The notes under the pieces were generated by a model. That model searched no databases. It saw nothing but the letters and a program-made list of their open reading frames with translations, and was not told the DNA's origin. Below, piece after piece: positions 1-5,465 of a stretch of DNA of 6,124 nucleotides; within the stretch, counting starts at the first letter, position 1; each line of letters starts with the position of its first letter. This DNA is from Pseudomonadota bacterium (GTDB taxonomy: Bacteria; Pseudomonadota; Alphaproteobacteria; Rhodospirillales; UBA2165), in NCBI GenBank assembly GCA_027592155.1, contig JAQCKY010000158.1:1-6124 (forward strand), given 5' to 3'. The translations under genes and the position numbers were made by a program.

Positions 1-378
1 GGCAAAGGCATGTTCATCGATAACATGAACCTGATAGCCGGCAAAAAGCGTATCGGCAATTGCCCCCCAGCTTGTGCAGCCGACGACGGTAATGTCCCCC
101 GGGGATACGTTAAATGCCTCGGCATAGCTTTCGAGACTGCGCCGGAACAAGACCATGTCACCGATCCCGTCCATCCGGACCACCATCACGCCCCGGCGCT
201 TTTTAAAAACCGGCCAGTGCGCGATGACGAGGTCGAATAGCCGGAACATCCACCAGCGTCGGCGCATACCGGCGGGCAAACCCCGCCAAAACCATGAAAC
301 ATCGAACCTATGGCCGGACGGTGCGATGCCCGCCGGCCCCCCTGGCCCTGTTGGTCCGGTGTTCATCGTTTCAGACAT
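1..378 (-). CDS. GT9-family (heptosyltransferase-like) glycosyltransferase, N-terminal part
   Basis: The first 126 codons of a gene that runs off the left edge. Residues 63-75 read GVMVVRMDGIGDM, the first beta strand and glycine loop of glycosyltransferase family 9 (compare V-I-R-x-D-x-I-G-D in heptosyltransferases). A second strand (DITVVG, 95-100) and the segment YQVHVID (115-121) follow, as in the GT9 N-terminal Rossmann domain. Known family members transfer heptose or related sugars onto LPS core or other glycans at the cytoplasmic face of the inner membrane. The acceptor here cannot be told. About 60 residues precede the Rossmann fold: a Gly/Pro-rich start, then a Trp/Arg-rich stretch (about 40-58) that could bind membrane. 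The ATG at 378 is chosen because AGGA lies 9 bases upstream. The frame stays open further upstream, and an ATG four codons in (366) is possible. It follows the kinase gene by 49 bases on the same strand, so is probably co-transcribed. The family call is fairly firm; the substrate is unknown. Confidence 0.72.
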   Translation of the reverse strand, partial: MSETMNTGPTGPGGPAGIAPSGHRFDVSWFWRGLPAGMRRRWWMFRLFDLVIAHWPVFKKRRGVMVVRMDGIGDMVLFRRSLESYAEAFNVSPGDITVVGCTSWGAIADTLFAGYQVHVIDEHAFA

Positions 379-427
379 CGCCAACGATCCTAAAGAAGGC
401 CCGGGCCAGCGTCTTCCCCAGAGGTGA

Positions 428-1426
428 CTACGTTCCGCTCACCACCTTTGCCGCAAGTTGCGCAAGCGGCTGCTCGGGACGAGCCCCGAAATGGCTGATG
501 ATTTCCGCCGACGCGATACCCCCGAGACGGCCACAGGTTGCCAGATCGTAGCCTTGCGTAATGCCATAAAGGAAGCCTGCCGCGTAGGCATCTCCGGCGC
601 CGGTCGTGTCGATAACTTTTTCGACCGGTTCCGCGTCGATAACGTGAACCTCATCGCCAGAGACAACAATAGACCCTTTCTCACTCCGGGTCAGCGCTGC
701 AATTTCGCAATGACCGCGGACATGCTGCAGAGCCGCGTCGAATTCATCGACCTGATAGAGAGATTTTATCTCGTCTTCATTCGCGAAAAGAATATCGACG
801 TGGTTGGCGACGAGATCGAGAAACGCCTCGCGATGCCGGTCAACGCAGAAGGGATCAGACAGGCTCAAAGACACTCGACGGCCCGCGGATTTTGCCGCCT
901 GCGCTGCCTTGATGAAGGCTTCCTTGGCACGCGGCGGATCGTAGAGATAACCCTCAAGATAAACGACCTCGGAAGCCGCGATGACATCCGTATCGATATC
1001 TTCGGGCCCAAGATCGACGCAGGCACCCAAAAAAGTCTGCATGGTGCGCTGAGCATCGGGTGTCACGAAAATCAGACAGCGTGCGGTGGGCGCCCCGGTC
1101 GTCGCCGGTGTGCTGTCGAACGCCACGCCGGCGGCCCGGATGTCATGCTGGAAGACATTGCCGAGTTGGTCGTCGCGGCACTTGCCGATAAAGGCACCGC
1201 GTCCGCCAAGGGACGCCAGGCCGGCAATGGTGTTGGCGGCGGAACCGCCCGAAGCCTCAATACCAGGCCCCATGGCGGCGTAAAGGCTTTCGGCCCGATC
1301 CGCATCGATAATTGTCATGGCGCCCTTTGCAAGGCCGTTTTCTTGGAGTAGCGCGTCATCGGCATGGGCAAGAACGTCCACAATGGCGTTCCCGATGCCA
1401 ACCACATCGTAGGTGGTCTCGGTCAT
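428..1426 (-). CDS. PfkB-family carbohydrate/nucleoside kinase, probably adenosine kinase
   Basis: A complete 332-residue cytoplasmic kinase of the PfkB/ribokinase superfamily. The N-terminal GIGNAIVDV (10-18) and GGSAANT (60-66) form the substrate-binding region and first signature. NEDE (216-219) fits the N-x-x-E metal/phosphate motif. DTTGAGDAYAAGFL (273-286) is the second PfkB signature, with the anion hole and catalytic base Asp279. The whole sequence resembles the alphaproteobacterial proteins annotated as adenosine kinase (ATP + adenosine to AMP + ADP; purine salvage), but family members also phosphorylate ribose, fructose and other sugars, so the substrate is inferred. The ATG at 1426 is supported by AGGAA about 10 bases upstream and by the family-typical N terminus. 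A promoter lies just upstream (1459-1486). A GT9 glycosyltransferase follows on the same strand, which leaves open a sugar-kinase role. A long open frame on the opposite strand of this gene (458-1351) is a coding shadow. Confidence 0.9.
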   Translation of the reverse strand: MTETTYDVVGIGNAIVDVLAHADDALLQENGLAKGAMTIIDADRAESLYAAMGPGIEASGGSAANTIAGLASLGGRGAFIGKCRDDQLGNVFQHDIRAAGVAFDSTPATTGAPTARCLIFVTPDAQRTMQTFLGACVDLGPEDIDTDVIAASEVVYLEGYLYDPPRAKEAFIKAAQAAKSAGRRVSLSLSDPFCVDRHREAFLDLVANHVDILFANEDEIKSLYQVDEFDAALQHVRGHCEIAALTRSEKGSIVVSGDEVHVIDAEPVEKVIDTTGAGDAYAAGFLYGITQGYDLATCGRLGGIASAEIISHFGARPEQPLAQLAAKVVSGT

Positions 1427-1430
1427 GTCT

Positions 1431-1440
1431 GGAAATTTCC
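1431..1440. repeat. 10-bp perfect palindrome over the kinase ribosome-binding site
   Basis: GGAAATTTCC is perfectly self-complementary and lies four bases upstream of the kinase ATG, within the predicted leader. On the minus strand its GGAA is part of the Shine-Dalgarno sequence. It could be an operator half of some regulator or a chance palindrome. The flanks do not extend the symmetry. Confidence 0.25.
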
Positions 1441-1458
1441 TATTCTGTTGCCGCTCGG

Positions 1459-1486
1459 AGTATAGTCAGGCCGCGATCATGCTCAA
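1459..1486 (-). promoter_or_regulatory. sigma70-like promoter for the kinase-GT9 unit
   Basis: Read on the minus strand, TTGAGC (1486-1481) and TATACT (1464-1459) are separated by 16 bases, matching four of six and five of six consensus positions for -35 and -10. Transcription would start near 1452, giving a leader of about 25 bases that contains the AGGAA ribosome site of the kinase gene. The position directly upstream of a divergent gene start supports a real promoter. No experimental evidence is available. Confidence 0.55.
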
Positions 1487-1495
1487 GCTTTGCGA

Positions 1496-1504
1496 TGATA
1501 TATT
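1496..1504 (+). promoter_or_regulatory. possible extended -10 promoter for the EI24 gene
   Basis: TGATATATT is an extended -10 element (TG, one base, TATATT, five of six to TATAAT). No good -35 hexamer is seen 16-18 bases upstream, as is tolerated for extended -10 promoters. A start site near 1511 would leave a leader of about 20 bases before the GTG at 1531 and would exclude the ATG at 1495 as the start codon. This is a pattern match only. Confidence 0.35.
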
Positions 1505-1530
1505 CCCAAAACAAAACGGACCGACAAGCT

Positions 1531-2214
1531 GTGATCAGTGCCTTTAGTAAAGCCTTTACCCAACTCCCCGAACCGTCGCTGAGGCGGGTTCTCATACGCG
1601 CGATCATCGGCGCGCTGCTGATTTTTATCGCGATCTGGTTTGTCGCTGACAGCGTTCTGGTCGGAACCGCGCTCTTCACGACCGGCTGGATGGAAACCCT
1701 TGCCGATCTGGGCGGACAAATTGCGGTCCTGATCCTCATTTGGATATTATTCCCCTCGGTAGTGACAATCATCGTCGGCTTTTTCCTGGATGAGGCCGTC
1801 CGAGCCGTAGAAAACCGATACTATCCCGGCCTGCCCGCTGCCCGTGAACAGCCGATCAGTGAGGTAATTTGGATCACCGTAAAATTTGCCCTTCTCGCGG
1901 TGATTCTGAACCTCCTCATCCTGCCGATTTATCTGATTCTATTTTTCGTACCGCCGCTTAATCTTTTTGTCTTCTACGGCTTGAATGGGTATCTTCTGGG
2001 CAGGGAGTATTATGAACTTGTCGCCCATCGTCGGCTGATTCCAGAAGAAGCGCGCCGGCTCAGGCGAAGCATACGGTGGCAGGTCATAATAGCGGGGGCG
2101 TTCATTGCATTTTTGATGACGATACCGTTTGTAAATCTCCTGGCACCGGTTGTTGCCACCGCAGCAATGGTGCACTTATTTGAGAGATGGCGACAACGGG
2201 AACGGATAGGATAA
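1531..2214 (+). CDS. EI24 domain (CysZ-like) inner-membrane protein
   Basis: A polytopic inner-membrane protein of 227 residues belonging to the EI24 family, which includes CysZ sulfate permease. Hydrophobic segments are visible at about 20-46, 64-86, 112-152 (long, probably two passes with a Pro-rich turn at 140-142) and 184-214. The family's most conserved part is present: YLLGREYYELVAHRR (154-168), then PFVNLLAPVVATAAMVHLF (199-217). CysZ transports sulfate, but most alphaproteobacterial EI24 proteins have no proven function and no sulfate-assimilation gene is nearby, so transport of sulfate is not claimed. I chose the GTG at 1531 because it gives the family-typical start (M-I-S-A-F-S-K-A-F), has GGA 10 bases upstream and follows a putative -10 element. 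An in-frame ATG at 1495 would add 12 residues and has no clear ribosome site. The bactofilin gene follows after 56 bases. Confidence 0.82.
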   Translation: MISAFSKAFTQLPEPSLRRVLIRAIIGALLIFIAIWFVADSVLVGTALFTTGWMETLADLGGQIAVLILIWILFPSVVTIIVGFFLDEAVRAVENRYYPGLPAAREQPISEVIWITVKFALLAVILNLLILPIYLILFFVPPLNLFVFYGLNGYLLGREYYELVAHRRLIPEEARRLRRSIRWQVIIAGAFIAFLMTIPFVNLLAPVVATAAMVHLFERWRQRERIG

Positions 2215-2270
2215 GACGCGACGTTCCGGCCGCCACCTAGGATCGATTGTTAAGGTTTACGGGTCACATC

Positions 2271-2888
2271 ATGTTTGGAAGAGACAAAGACAAGACGCCA
2301 ATCGCCGAAACCGCCGCTGCCGGTGGCAAAGTGTCGGCAGAGCTCCCGGCGCCGCCGATAAAGCCGTTCTCAAAGAATGGTCCGGCGTCCACGCCGATTT
2401 CAAACGGCGCGCAGACCCGGCCCGATATCCCGCGCCGGGTGGCCGAAATTCCAGGGGCGCCGCGTCGCGCGGAACCGCTGCTGCCGGCGGATGATGAGGC
2501 AAACCGGTTGACGGTCGGCCGCAACATCTGCCTTAACGGCGAAATCACCTCCTGTGAGAAACTGGTGGTGGAAGGCCGGGTAGAAGCCTCCATCTACGAT
2601 GCCCGCGTCATCGAAATTTCCCAGACCGGCTACTTCAAAGGCAATGCGGAGGTCGATGAGGCCGATATCAGCGGCCATTTCGAGGGTAATTTAGTTGCCC
2701 GCCGACGCCTGACCATTCGTAAAAACGGCCATGTTAATGGATCCGTTCGGTACGGCAGAATTATCATCGAATCCGGTGGCGAAATTTCGGGCGATATGGC
2801 TTCACTCGAGGACGTGCCATCGGATTATTCGCCGATACCGGAACGGGTGACAAAACCGCTTCCCGGTCCGGCCGGCAGTTCCAATTGA
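2271..2888 (+). CDS. bactofilin (polymer-forming cytoskeletal protein)
   Basis: A 205-residue bactofilin. Residues 1-75 are a Pro/Ala/Lys-rich, probably disordered N-terminal tail. Residues about 80-182 form the bactofilin (DUF583) core, seen as short repeats with Gly and beta-branched residues spaced for a right-handed beta-helix: LTVGRNICLNGEI, LVVEGRVEASI, VIEISQTGYFKGNAEV, ISGHFEGNLVA, LTIRKNGHVNGSV, IIIESGGEISGDM. The C-terminal 20 residues are Pro-rich. Bactofilins self-assemble without nucleotide into membrane-associated filaments that position cell-wall or envelope enzymes. The ATG at 2271 gives the family-typical start MFGRDKDK; a TTG at 2247 with AGGA four bases upstream would add eight residues and is less likely. 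Seven bases separate its stop from the lipoprotein GTG, so the two are probably translated from one message and may act together. No M23 peptidase, a common bactofilin neighbour, is in the window. Confidence 0.92.
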   Translation: MFGRDKDKTPIAETAAAGGKVSAELPAPPIKPFSKNGPASTPISNGAQTRPDIPRRVAEIPGAPRRAEPLLPADDEANRLTVGRNICLNGEITSCEKLVVEGRVEASIYDARVIEISQTGYFKGNAEVDEADISGHFEGNLVARRRLTIRKNGHVNGSVRYGRIIIESGGEISGDMASLEDVPSDYSPIPERVTKPLPGPAGSSN

Positions 2889-2895
2889 ACATTTA

Positions 2896-3387
2896 GTGTC
2901 TGTTCGTTCAGCGATGGCCCCTCGGTTCTGGTCTTTGCCAGTCCTGTTATGTCTCGCCGCCTGTGGTACGGCGGCCAATGTAGAGACTCCGACGGCCGAG
3001 CCGACCACCCAGACGAACAACTCTGAAGAGACGACGGCGCGACCCGCGAATACCCTTCCCGCCGGCGAGGCCGCCAAACTGAAGCCTGAAATTCCGATAC
3101 CCCAAGCCAGCTTAAATCTCGGTGATCTGAGAAAGCAGCTTCTCGGTCAAACCGGGCAACAGGTCCAAGATCTGGTAGGGGCACCTGATTTCAGCCGCCG
3201 CGATAATCCCGCGGAAATTTGGCAGTACCGCAGTACTGACTGTCGGATCGATCTGTTTCTCTATAAATCCGGTCCGGCGTTGAAGGTCGAACATGTCGAT
3301 GTCCGCGGAATCTCGATCAAAAATGTTTCACCGGAAAAGTGCTTGAGCGACCTGCTTCGCAAACGGCCGGAAAACAAAACCAGCTAA
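2896..3387 (+). CDS. lipoprotein with BamE/SmpA-like C-terminal segment
   Basis: A predicted lipoprotein of 163 residues. The signal peptide (basic start, hydrophobic FWSLPVLLCL) ends in the lipobox L-A-A-C, with Cys23 as the lipidated residue and Gly at +2, so outer-membrane sorting is more likely than retention. A Thr/Glu/Pro-rich linker (25-65) leads to a compact domain (about 75-150): a helix LGDLRKQLLGQTGQQVQDLVGAP followed by EIWQYRSTDCRIDLFLY. This helix-G-x-P-W-x-Y layout resembles the BamE/SmpA/OmlA fold, but the match is by eye and weak. Cys116 and Cys149 could form a disulfide in the periplasm. The start is GTG at 2896 with no clear ribosome site, perhaps translationally coupled to the bactofilin stop seven bases upstream; an ATG at 2914 would give a 16-residue signal peptide. 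It is convergent with nth, leaving 3 bases. Function unknown. Confidence 0.75.
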   Translation: MSVRSAMAPRFWSLPVLLCLAACGTAANVETPTAEPTTQTNNSEETTARPANTLPAGEAAKLKPEIPIPQASLNLGDLRKQLLGQTGQQVQDLVGAPDFSRRDNPAEIWQYRSTDCRIDLFLYKSGPALKVEHVDVRGISIKNVSPEKCLSDLLRKRPENKTS

Positions 3388-3390
3388 GCC

Positions 3391-4029
3391 CTACTCGAGA
3401 GTTGTCTTGGCTTTGTAAGCGCAATAGTCCCTGACGATGCAGTTCGGACAGTCTGGCTTCCGTGCCTTACAAACATAACGCCCGTGCAGGATCAGCCATT
3501 GATGGGCACGGCGTTTGTAGACATCGGGCGTCACTTTTTCCAAACCCTTTTCCACTGCGTCTGGGGTTTTGCCCGACGCCAGTCCCGTCCGGTTGGAAAT
3601 TCGAAAAATATGGGTGTCGACGGCAATCGTCGGCGCCCCAAACGCAATATTGAGGACCACGTTGGCGGTCTTTCGGCCAACACCCGGCAGTTTCACCAGG
3701 GTATCACGGTGTGTCGGAACTTCACTGCCATGCTCATCGATCAGCATTTGGCTCAGCTTGACGACATTCTTCGCCTTGGTGTTAAACAGCCCGATGGTCT
3801 TGATGTAATCCTTCAACTTGCTCTCACCCAAGGCGATCATTTTCTCCGGCGTATCGACCACCTTAAATAATGGGCCGGTTGCTTTGTTGACCCCGACATC
3901 GGTTGCCTGCGCCGATAACACCACGGCAACGAGCAAGGTATAGGTATTGACGTAGTCGAGCTCGCCCTTGGGCTCGGGCATTGCCTCGGCCAAGGTTGCG
4001 TAAAATCCTTCGATGTCCTTTTTCTTCAT
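3391..4029 (-). CDS. nth: endonuclease III (DNA glycosylase/AP lyase)
   Basis: A complete base-excision-repair enzyme of 212 residues that removes oxidised pyrimidines and cleaves the abasic site by beta-elimination. The helix-hairpin-helix LPGVGRKTA (114-122) carries the Schiff-base lysine K120, and VDTHIFRI (137-144) carries the catalytic aspartate D138. The 4Fe-4S cluster ligands are C187, C194, C197 and C203 in the C-x6-C-x2-C-x5-C pattern. As I recall them, these positions equal the E. coli numbering, so the protein is full length and looks active. The ATG at 4029 has AAGG seven bases upstream. It is divergent from the DUF2244 gene across 115 bases, a neighbourhood I recall as common in alphaproteobacteria, and convergent with the lipoprotein gene. 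Confidence 0.96.
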   Translation of the reverse strand: MKKKDIEGFYATLAEAMPEPKGELDYVNTYTLLVAVVLSAQATDVGVNKATGPLFKVVDTPEKMIALGESKLKDYIKTIGLFNTKAKNVVKLSQMLIDEHGSEVPTHRDTLVKLPGVGRKTANVVLNIAFGAPTIAVDTHIFRISNRTGLASGKTPDAVEKGLEKVTPDVYKRRAHQWLILHGRYVCKARKPDCPNCIVRDYCAYKAKTTLE

Positions 4030-4093
4030 CCGGCAACCTTATCCGTCCGTCTCCACAGGACAACCCCATTCCGCAGCCGTGCGAGCTGTCATT

Positions 4094-4121
4094 TTGCGAT
4101 GAGACCTGATTTTGGTATCCT
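4094..4121 (+). promoter_or_regulatory. possible sigma70-like promoter for the DUF2244 gene
   Basis: TTGCGA (4094-4099) and TATCCT (4116-4121) are 16 bases apart, each matching four of six consensus positions. Transcription would start near 4128, about 17 bases before the DUF2244 ATG. The site lies in the 115-base divergent gap between nth and this gene. I see no comparably good promoter for nth in the same gap. Confidence 0.35.
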
Positions 4122-4132
4122 GGGCGTAGGAT
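4117..4132. repeat. short inverted repeat overlapping the putative -10 element
   Basis: ATCCT (4117-4121) and AGGAT (4128-4132) are complementary and separated by six bases. One arm lies in the putative -10 hexamer and the other overlaps the first bases of the tiny leader frame at 4131. It could be an operator or chance; a 5-bp arm is weak evidence. Confidence 0.2.
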
Positions 4133-4148
4133 GAAAAAGAGTTCATGA
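4131..4148 (+). other. possible five-codon leader frame (MKKSS) overlapping the DUF2244 start
   Basis: ATG AAA AAG AGT TCA TGA starts at 4131, and its TGA (4146-4148) overlaps the ATG of the downstream gene (4145-4147). Such an overlap would allow translational coupling. The frame has no strong Shine-Dalgarno sequence of its own (TAGG abuts its ATG), and the predicted transcript start at about 4128 would make it nearly leaderless. The same bases may merely serve as ribosome site for the 4145 start (AAGAG, three bases upstream). It may well be chance. Confidence 0.2.
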
Positions 4149-4651
4149 TCGATATTCAACGCCTCATGCCAAACCCCTCAACGGGTTCGGCAATCCTCGA
4201 GATCGAGTTGCATCCAAATGCCATGATCACCCGGCAAATGGCCAAATGGGTGCTCGGTGTTTTCAGCGGCATCTGCCTCATCCTGGGTTCGATATTTTTT
4301 GCCGCCGGGGCAACGCCGGTATTGGGATTTATGGGTCTCGAAATTGTTCTCCTTTCCGGAGCGTTTTGGATCACGCTGCGGAACCGGAAAATCCGCGAAG
4401 CAATCCAGCTTTCGGCGAACCATCTCACCATCCGGCGCATCGATCCCAACGGGCGCGAAAAGCTGGTGAGCTTTCATCCCTATTGGACTCAATTGGGTTT
4501 TGATCGCTCGTCCGACCAGCCCGCACCGGTGACGCTTCAATCGAAGGGAAATTCCGTGGAGGTGGGTGCCTTCCTGCCGCTGGTCGAGCGGCGCGAATTG
4601 GCAAATACGCTCGAAGCCGCTTTGCAGGAATTGCGCAGCCCGGCGTATTAG
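4145..4651 (+). CDS. DUF2244 domain membrane protein
   Basis: A 168-residue protein of the DUF2244 family, whose function is unknown. A short N-terminal segment leads to two adjacent transmembrane helices (about 33-54 and 57-78) joined by a tight GATP turn, then a basic stretch (RNRKIRE, 79-85) consistent with the C-terminal half facing the cytoplasm. The soluble domain (86-168) is a predicted beta-rich region with the family's W-T-Q-L-G near 114-118, a short strand pair, and GAFLPLVERRELANTLEAAL (141-160) at the end. The ATG at 4145 has AAGAG only three bases upstream; an ATG at 4166 is an alternative. It is divergent from nth, as I recall in many alphaproteobacteria, which suggests old conserved linkage rather than a proven functional link. 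Its TAG stop lies three bases from the convergent dapB stop. Confidence 0.82.
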   Translation: MIDIQRLMPNPSTGSAILEIELHPNAMITRQMAKWVLGVFSGICLILGSIFFAAGATPVLGFMGLEIVLLSGAFWITLRNRKIREAIQLSANHLTIRRIDPNGREKLVSFHPYWTQLGFDRSSDQPAPVTLQSKGNSVEVGAFLPLVERRELANTLEAALQELRSPAY

Positions 4652-4654
4652 AGC

Positions 4655-5452
4655 CTAGAAACCAAGCACGTCCATCATACTGTAGAGCCCGGGTTTCTGA
4701 TCCGCCGTCCACAACGCCGCGCGCACCGCCCCCCGGGCAAACACCGCCCGACTGCTGGCCTTATGGGTCAGCTCGACCCGCTCCCCATCCCCGGCAAAAA
4801 TAACCGAATGGTCTCCCGCGACATCACCGCCCCGCAAGGTTGCAAACCCGATGACCCCGGTCTCCCGCGCGCCGGTATGACCGTCGCGGCTGCGCTGTGA
4901 CACCGCATCCAGATCGACGCCACGCCCCTTGGCGGCAGCCCGTCCGAGTCCGAGAGCCGTGCCCGAAGGTGCGTCGACTTTATGGCGGTGATGCATTTCC
5001 AGCACTTCGATATCGTAATCATCGCCCAGAATCTCGGCGGCCCGTTGCGTCAGCGCGAACAATAAATTGACCCCGACACTCATATTCGGGGCGTAAAAGA
5101 TGACAGTCTTTTTTGCCGCTTCAGCCAAAACGGATTCTTGCTCGAAAGACAGCCCGGTGGTCCCAACGATCAAAATGGTGCCGGTTTCCGCCGCCAAGCG
5201 GGCGTGAGCGACCGTCGCATCGGGCGCCGTAAAATCAATCACCGCGTCGCAAGCGGCAAAGAGCGCCGCCGGATCATCGCTAACCAATATACCCGAAGGC
5301 TCAAGACCGGCGAGCGCAGTGACGTCTTTGCCGATTGCCGGGTTACCGGCACCCTCGGTACCGCCCGCGATCTCGCATCCCGCGGTCGTAACGATTTCCT
5401 GGATGTTCATCTGGCCCATGCGGCCTGCGCATCCGACAACGCCGATTTTCAT
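4655..5452 (-). CDS. dapB: 4-hydroxy-tetrahydrodipicolinate reductase
   Basis: A complete 265-residue DapB, which reduces 4-hydroxy-tetrahydrodipicolinate to tetrahydrodipicolinate with NAD(P)H in the diaminopimelate/lysine pathway, feeding peptidoglycan and protein synthesis. The N-terminal Rossmann loop is GCAGRMG (7-13). Nucleotide-domain motifs DFTAPDAT (73-80) and GTTG (97-100) follow, then APNMSVGVNL (121-130). The substrate and catalytic motif EMHHRHKVDAPSGTA (152-166) supplies His154 and Lys158, the expected catalytic pair. The C terminus PGLYSMMDVLGF is typical. After the second beta strand the sequence is T-E-G (32-34), so the acidic residue for ribose is kept, but the Arg found in E. 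coli (R39) is Gly34. The ATG at 5452 has a strong GGGGGAAG site four bases upstream. The gene follows dnaJ by 58 bases on the same strand and is probably co-transcribed. Confidence 0.97.
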   Translation of the reverse strand: MKIGVVGCAGRMGQMNIQEIVTTAGCEIAGGTEGAGNPAIGKDVTALAGLEPSGILVSDDPAALFAACDAVIDFTAPDATVAHARLAAETGTILIVGTTGLSFEQESVLAEAAKKTVIFYAPNMSVGVNLLFALTQRAAEILGDDYDIEVLEMHHRHKVDAPSGTALGLGRAAAKGRGVDLDAVSQRSRDGHTGARETGVIGFATLRGGDVAGDHSVIFAGDGERVELTHKASSRAVFARGAVRAALWTADQKPGLYSMMDVLGF

Positions 5453-5465
5453 GAATCTTCCCCCG

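Noticed and set aside
326..354. Collagen-like Gly-X-Y triplets near the N terminus of the GT9 protein
   Set aside because: Only about three triplets are present, too few for a collagen-like domain; simple Gly/Pro-rich sequence in GC-rich DNA explains them.
398..407. Palindrome GGCCCGGGCC between the kinase and GT9 genes, followed on the minus strand by a T-rich stretch, as a possible terminator
   Set aside because: Once a loop is allowed only three or four base pairs remain, and the following TTCTTT is not a proper T-run. Co-transcription is more likely.
10..551. Overlapping plus-strand open frames at the left end
   Set aside because: The minus strand there encodes a convincing GT9 N terminus and the end of the kinase. 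The plus-strand products are Pro/Arg-rich with no domain.
458..1351. A 297-codon open frame on the plus strand, antisense to almost the whole kinase gene
   Set aside because: Its translation is rich in Arg, Cys and Gly and resembles no family. It mirrors the codon structure of a clear PfkB gene on the other strand, so it is a GC-driven shadow.
1312..1530. Upstream extension of the EI24 frame into the kinase gene
   Set aside because: The added residues are Arg/Ser/Cys-rich and antisense to the kinase start. EI24 proteins normally begin close to the residue encoded at 1531.
2247..2270. TTG start for the bactofilin, with AGGA four bases upstream
   Set aside because: The ATG at 2271 gives the family-typical MFGRDKDK start. 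The eight extra residues have no support from the family.
3484..3870. A 128-codon open frame antisense to nth
   Set aside because: It lies entirely within a gene with every catalytic and cluster residue in place, and its product shows no recognisable domain.
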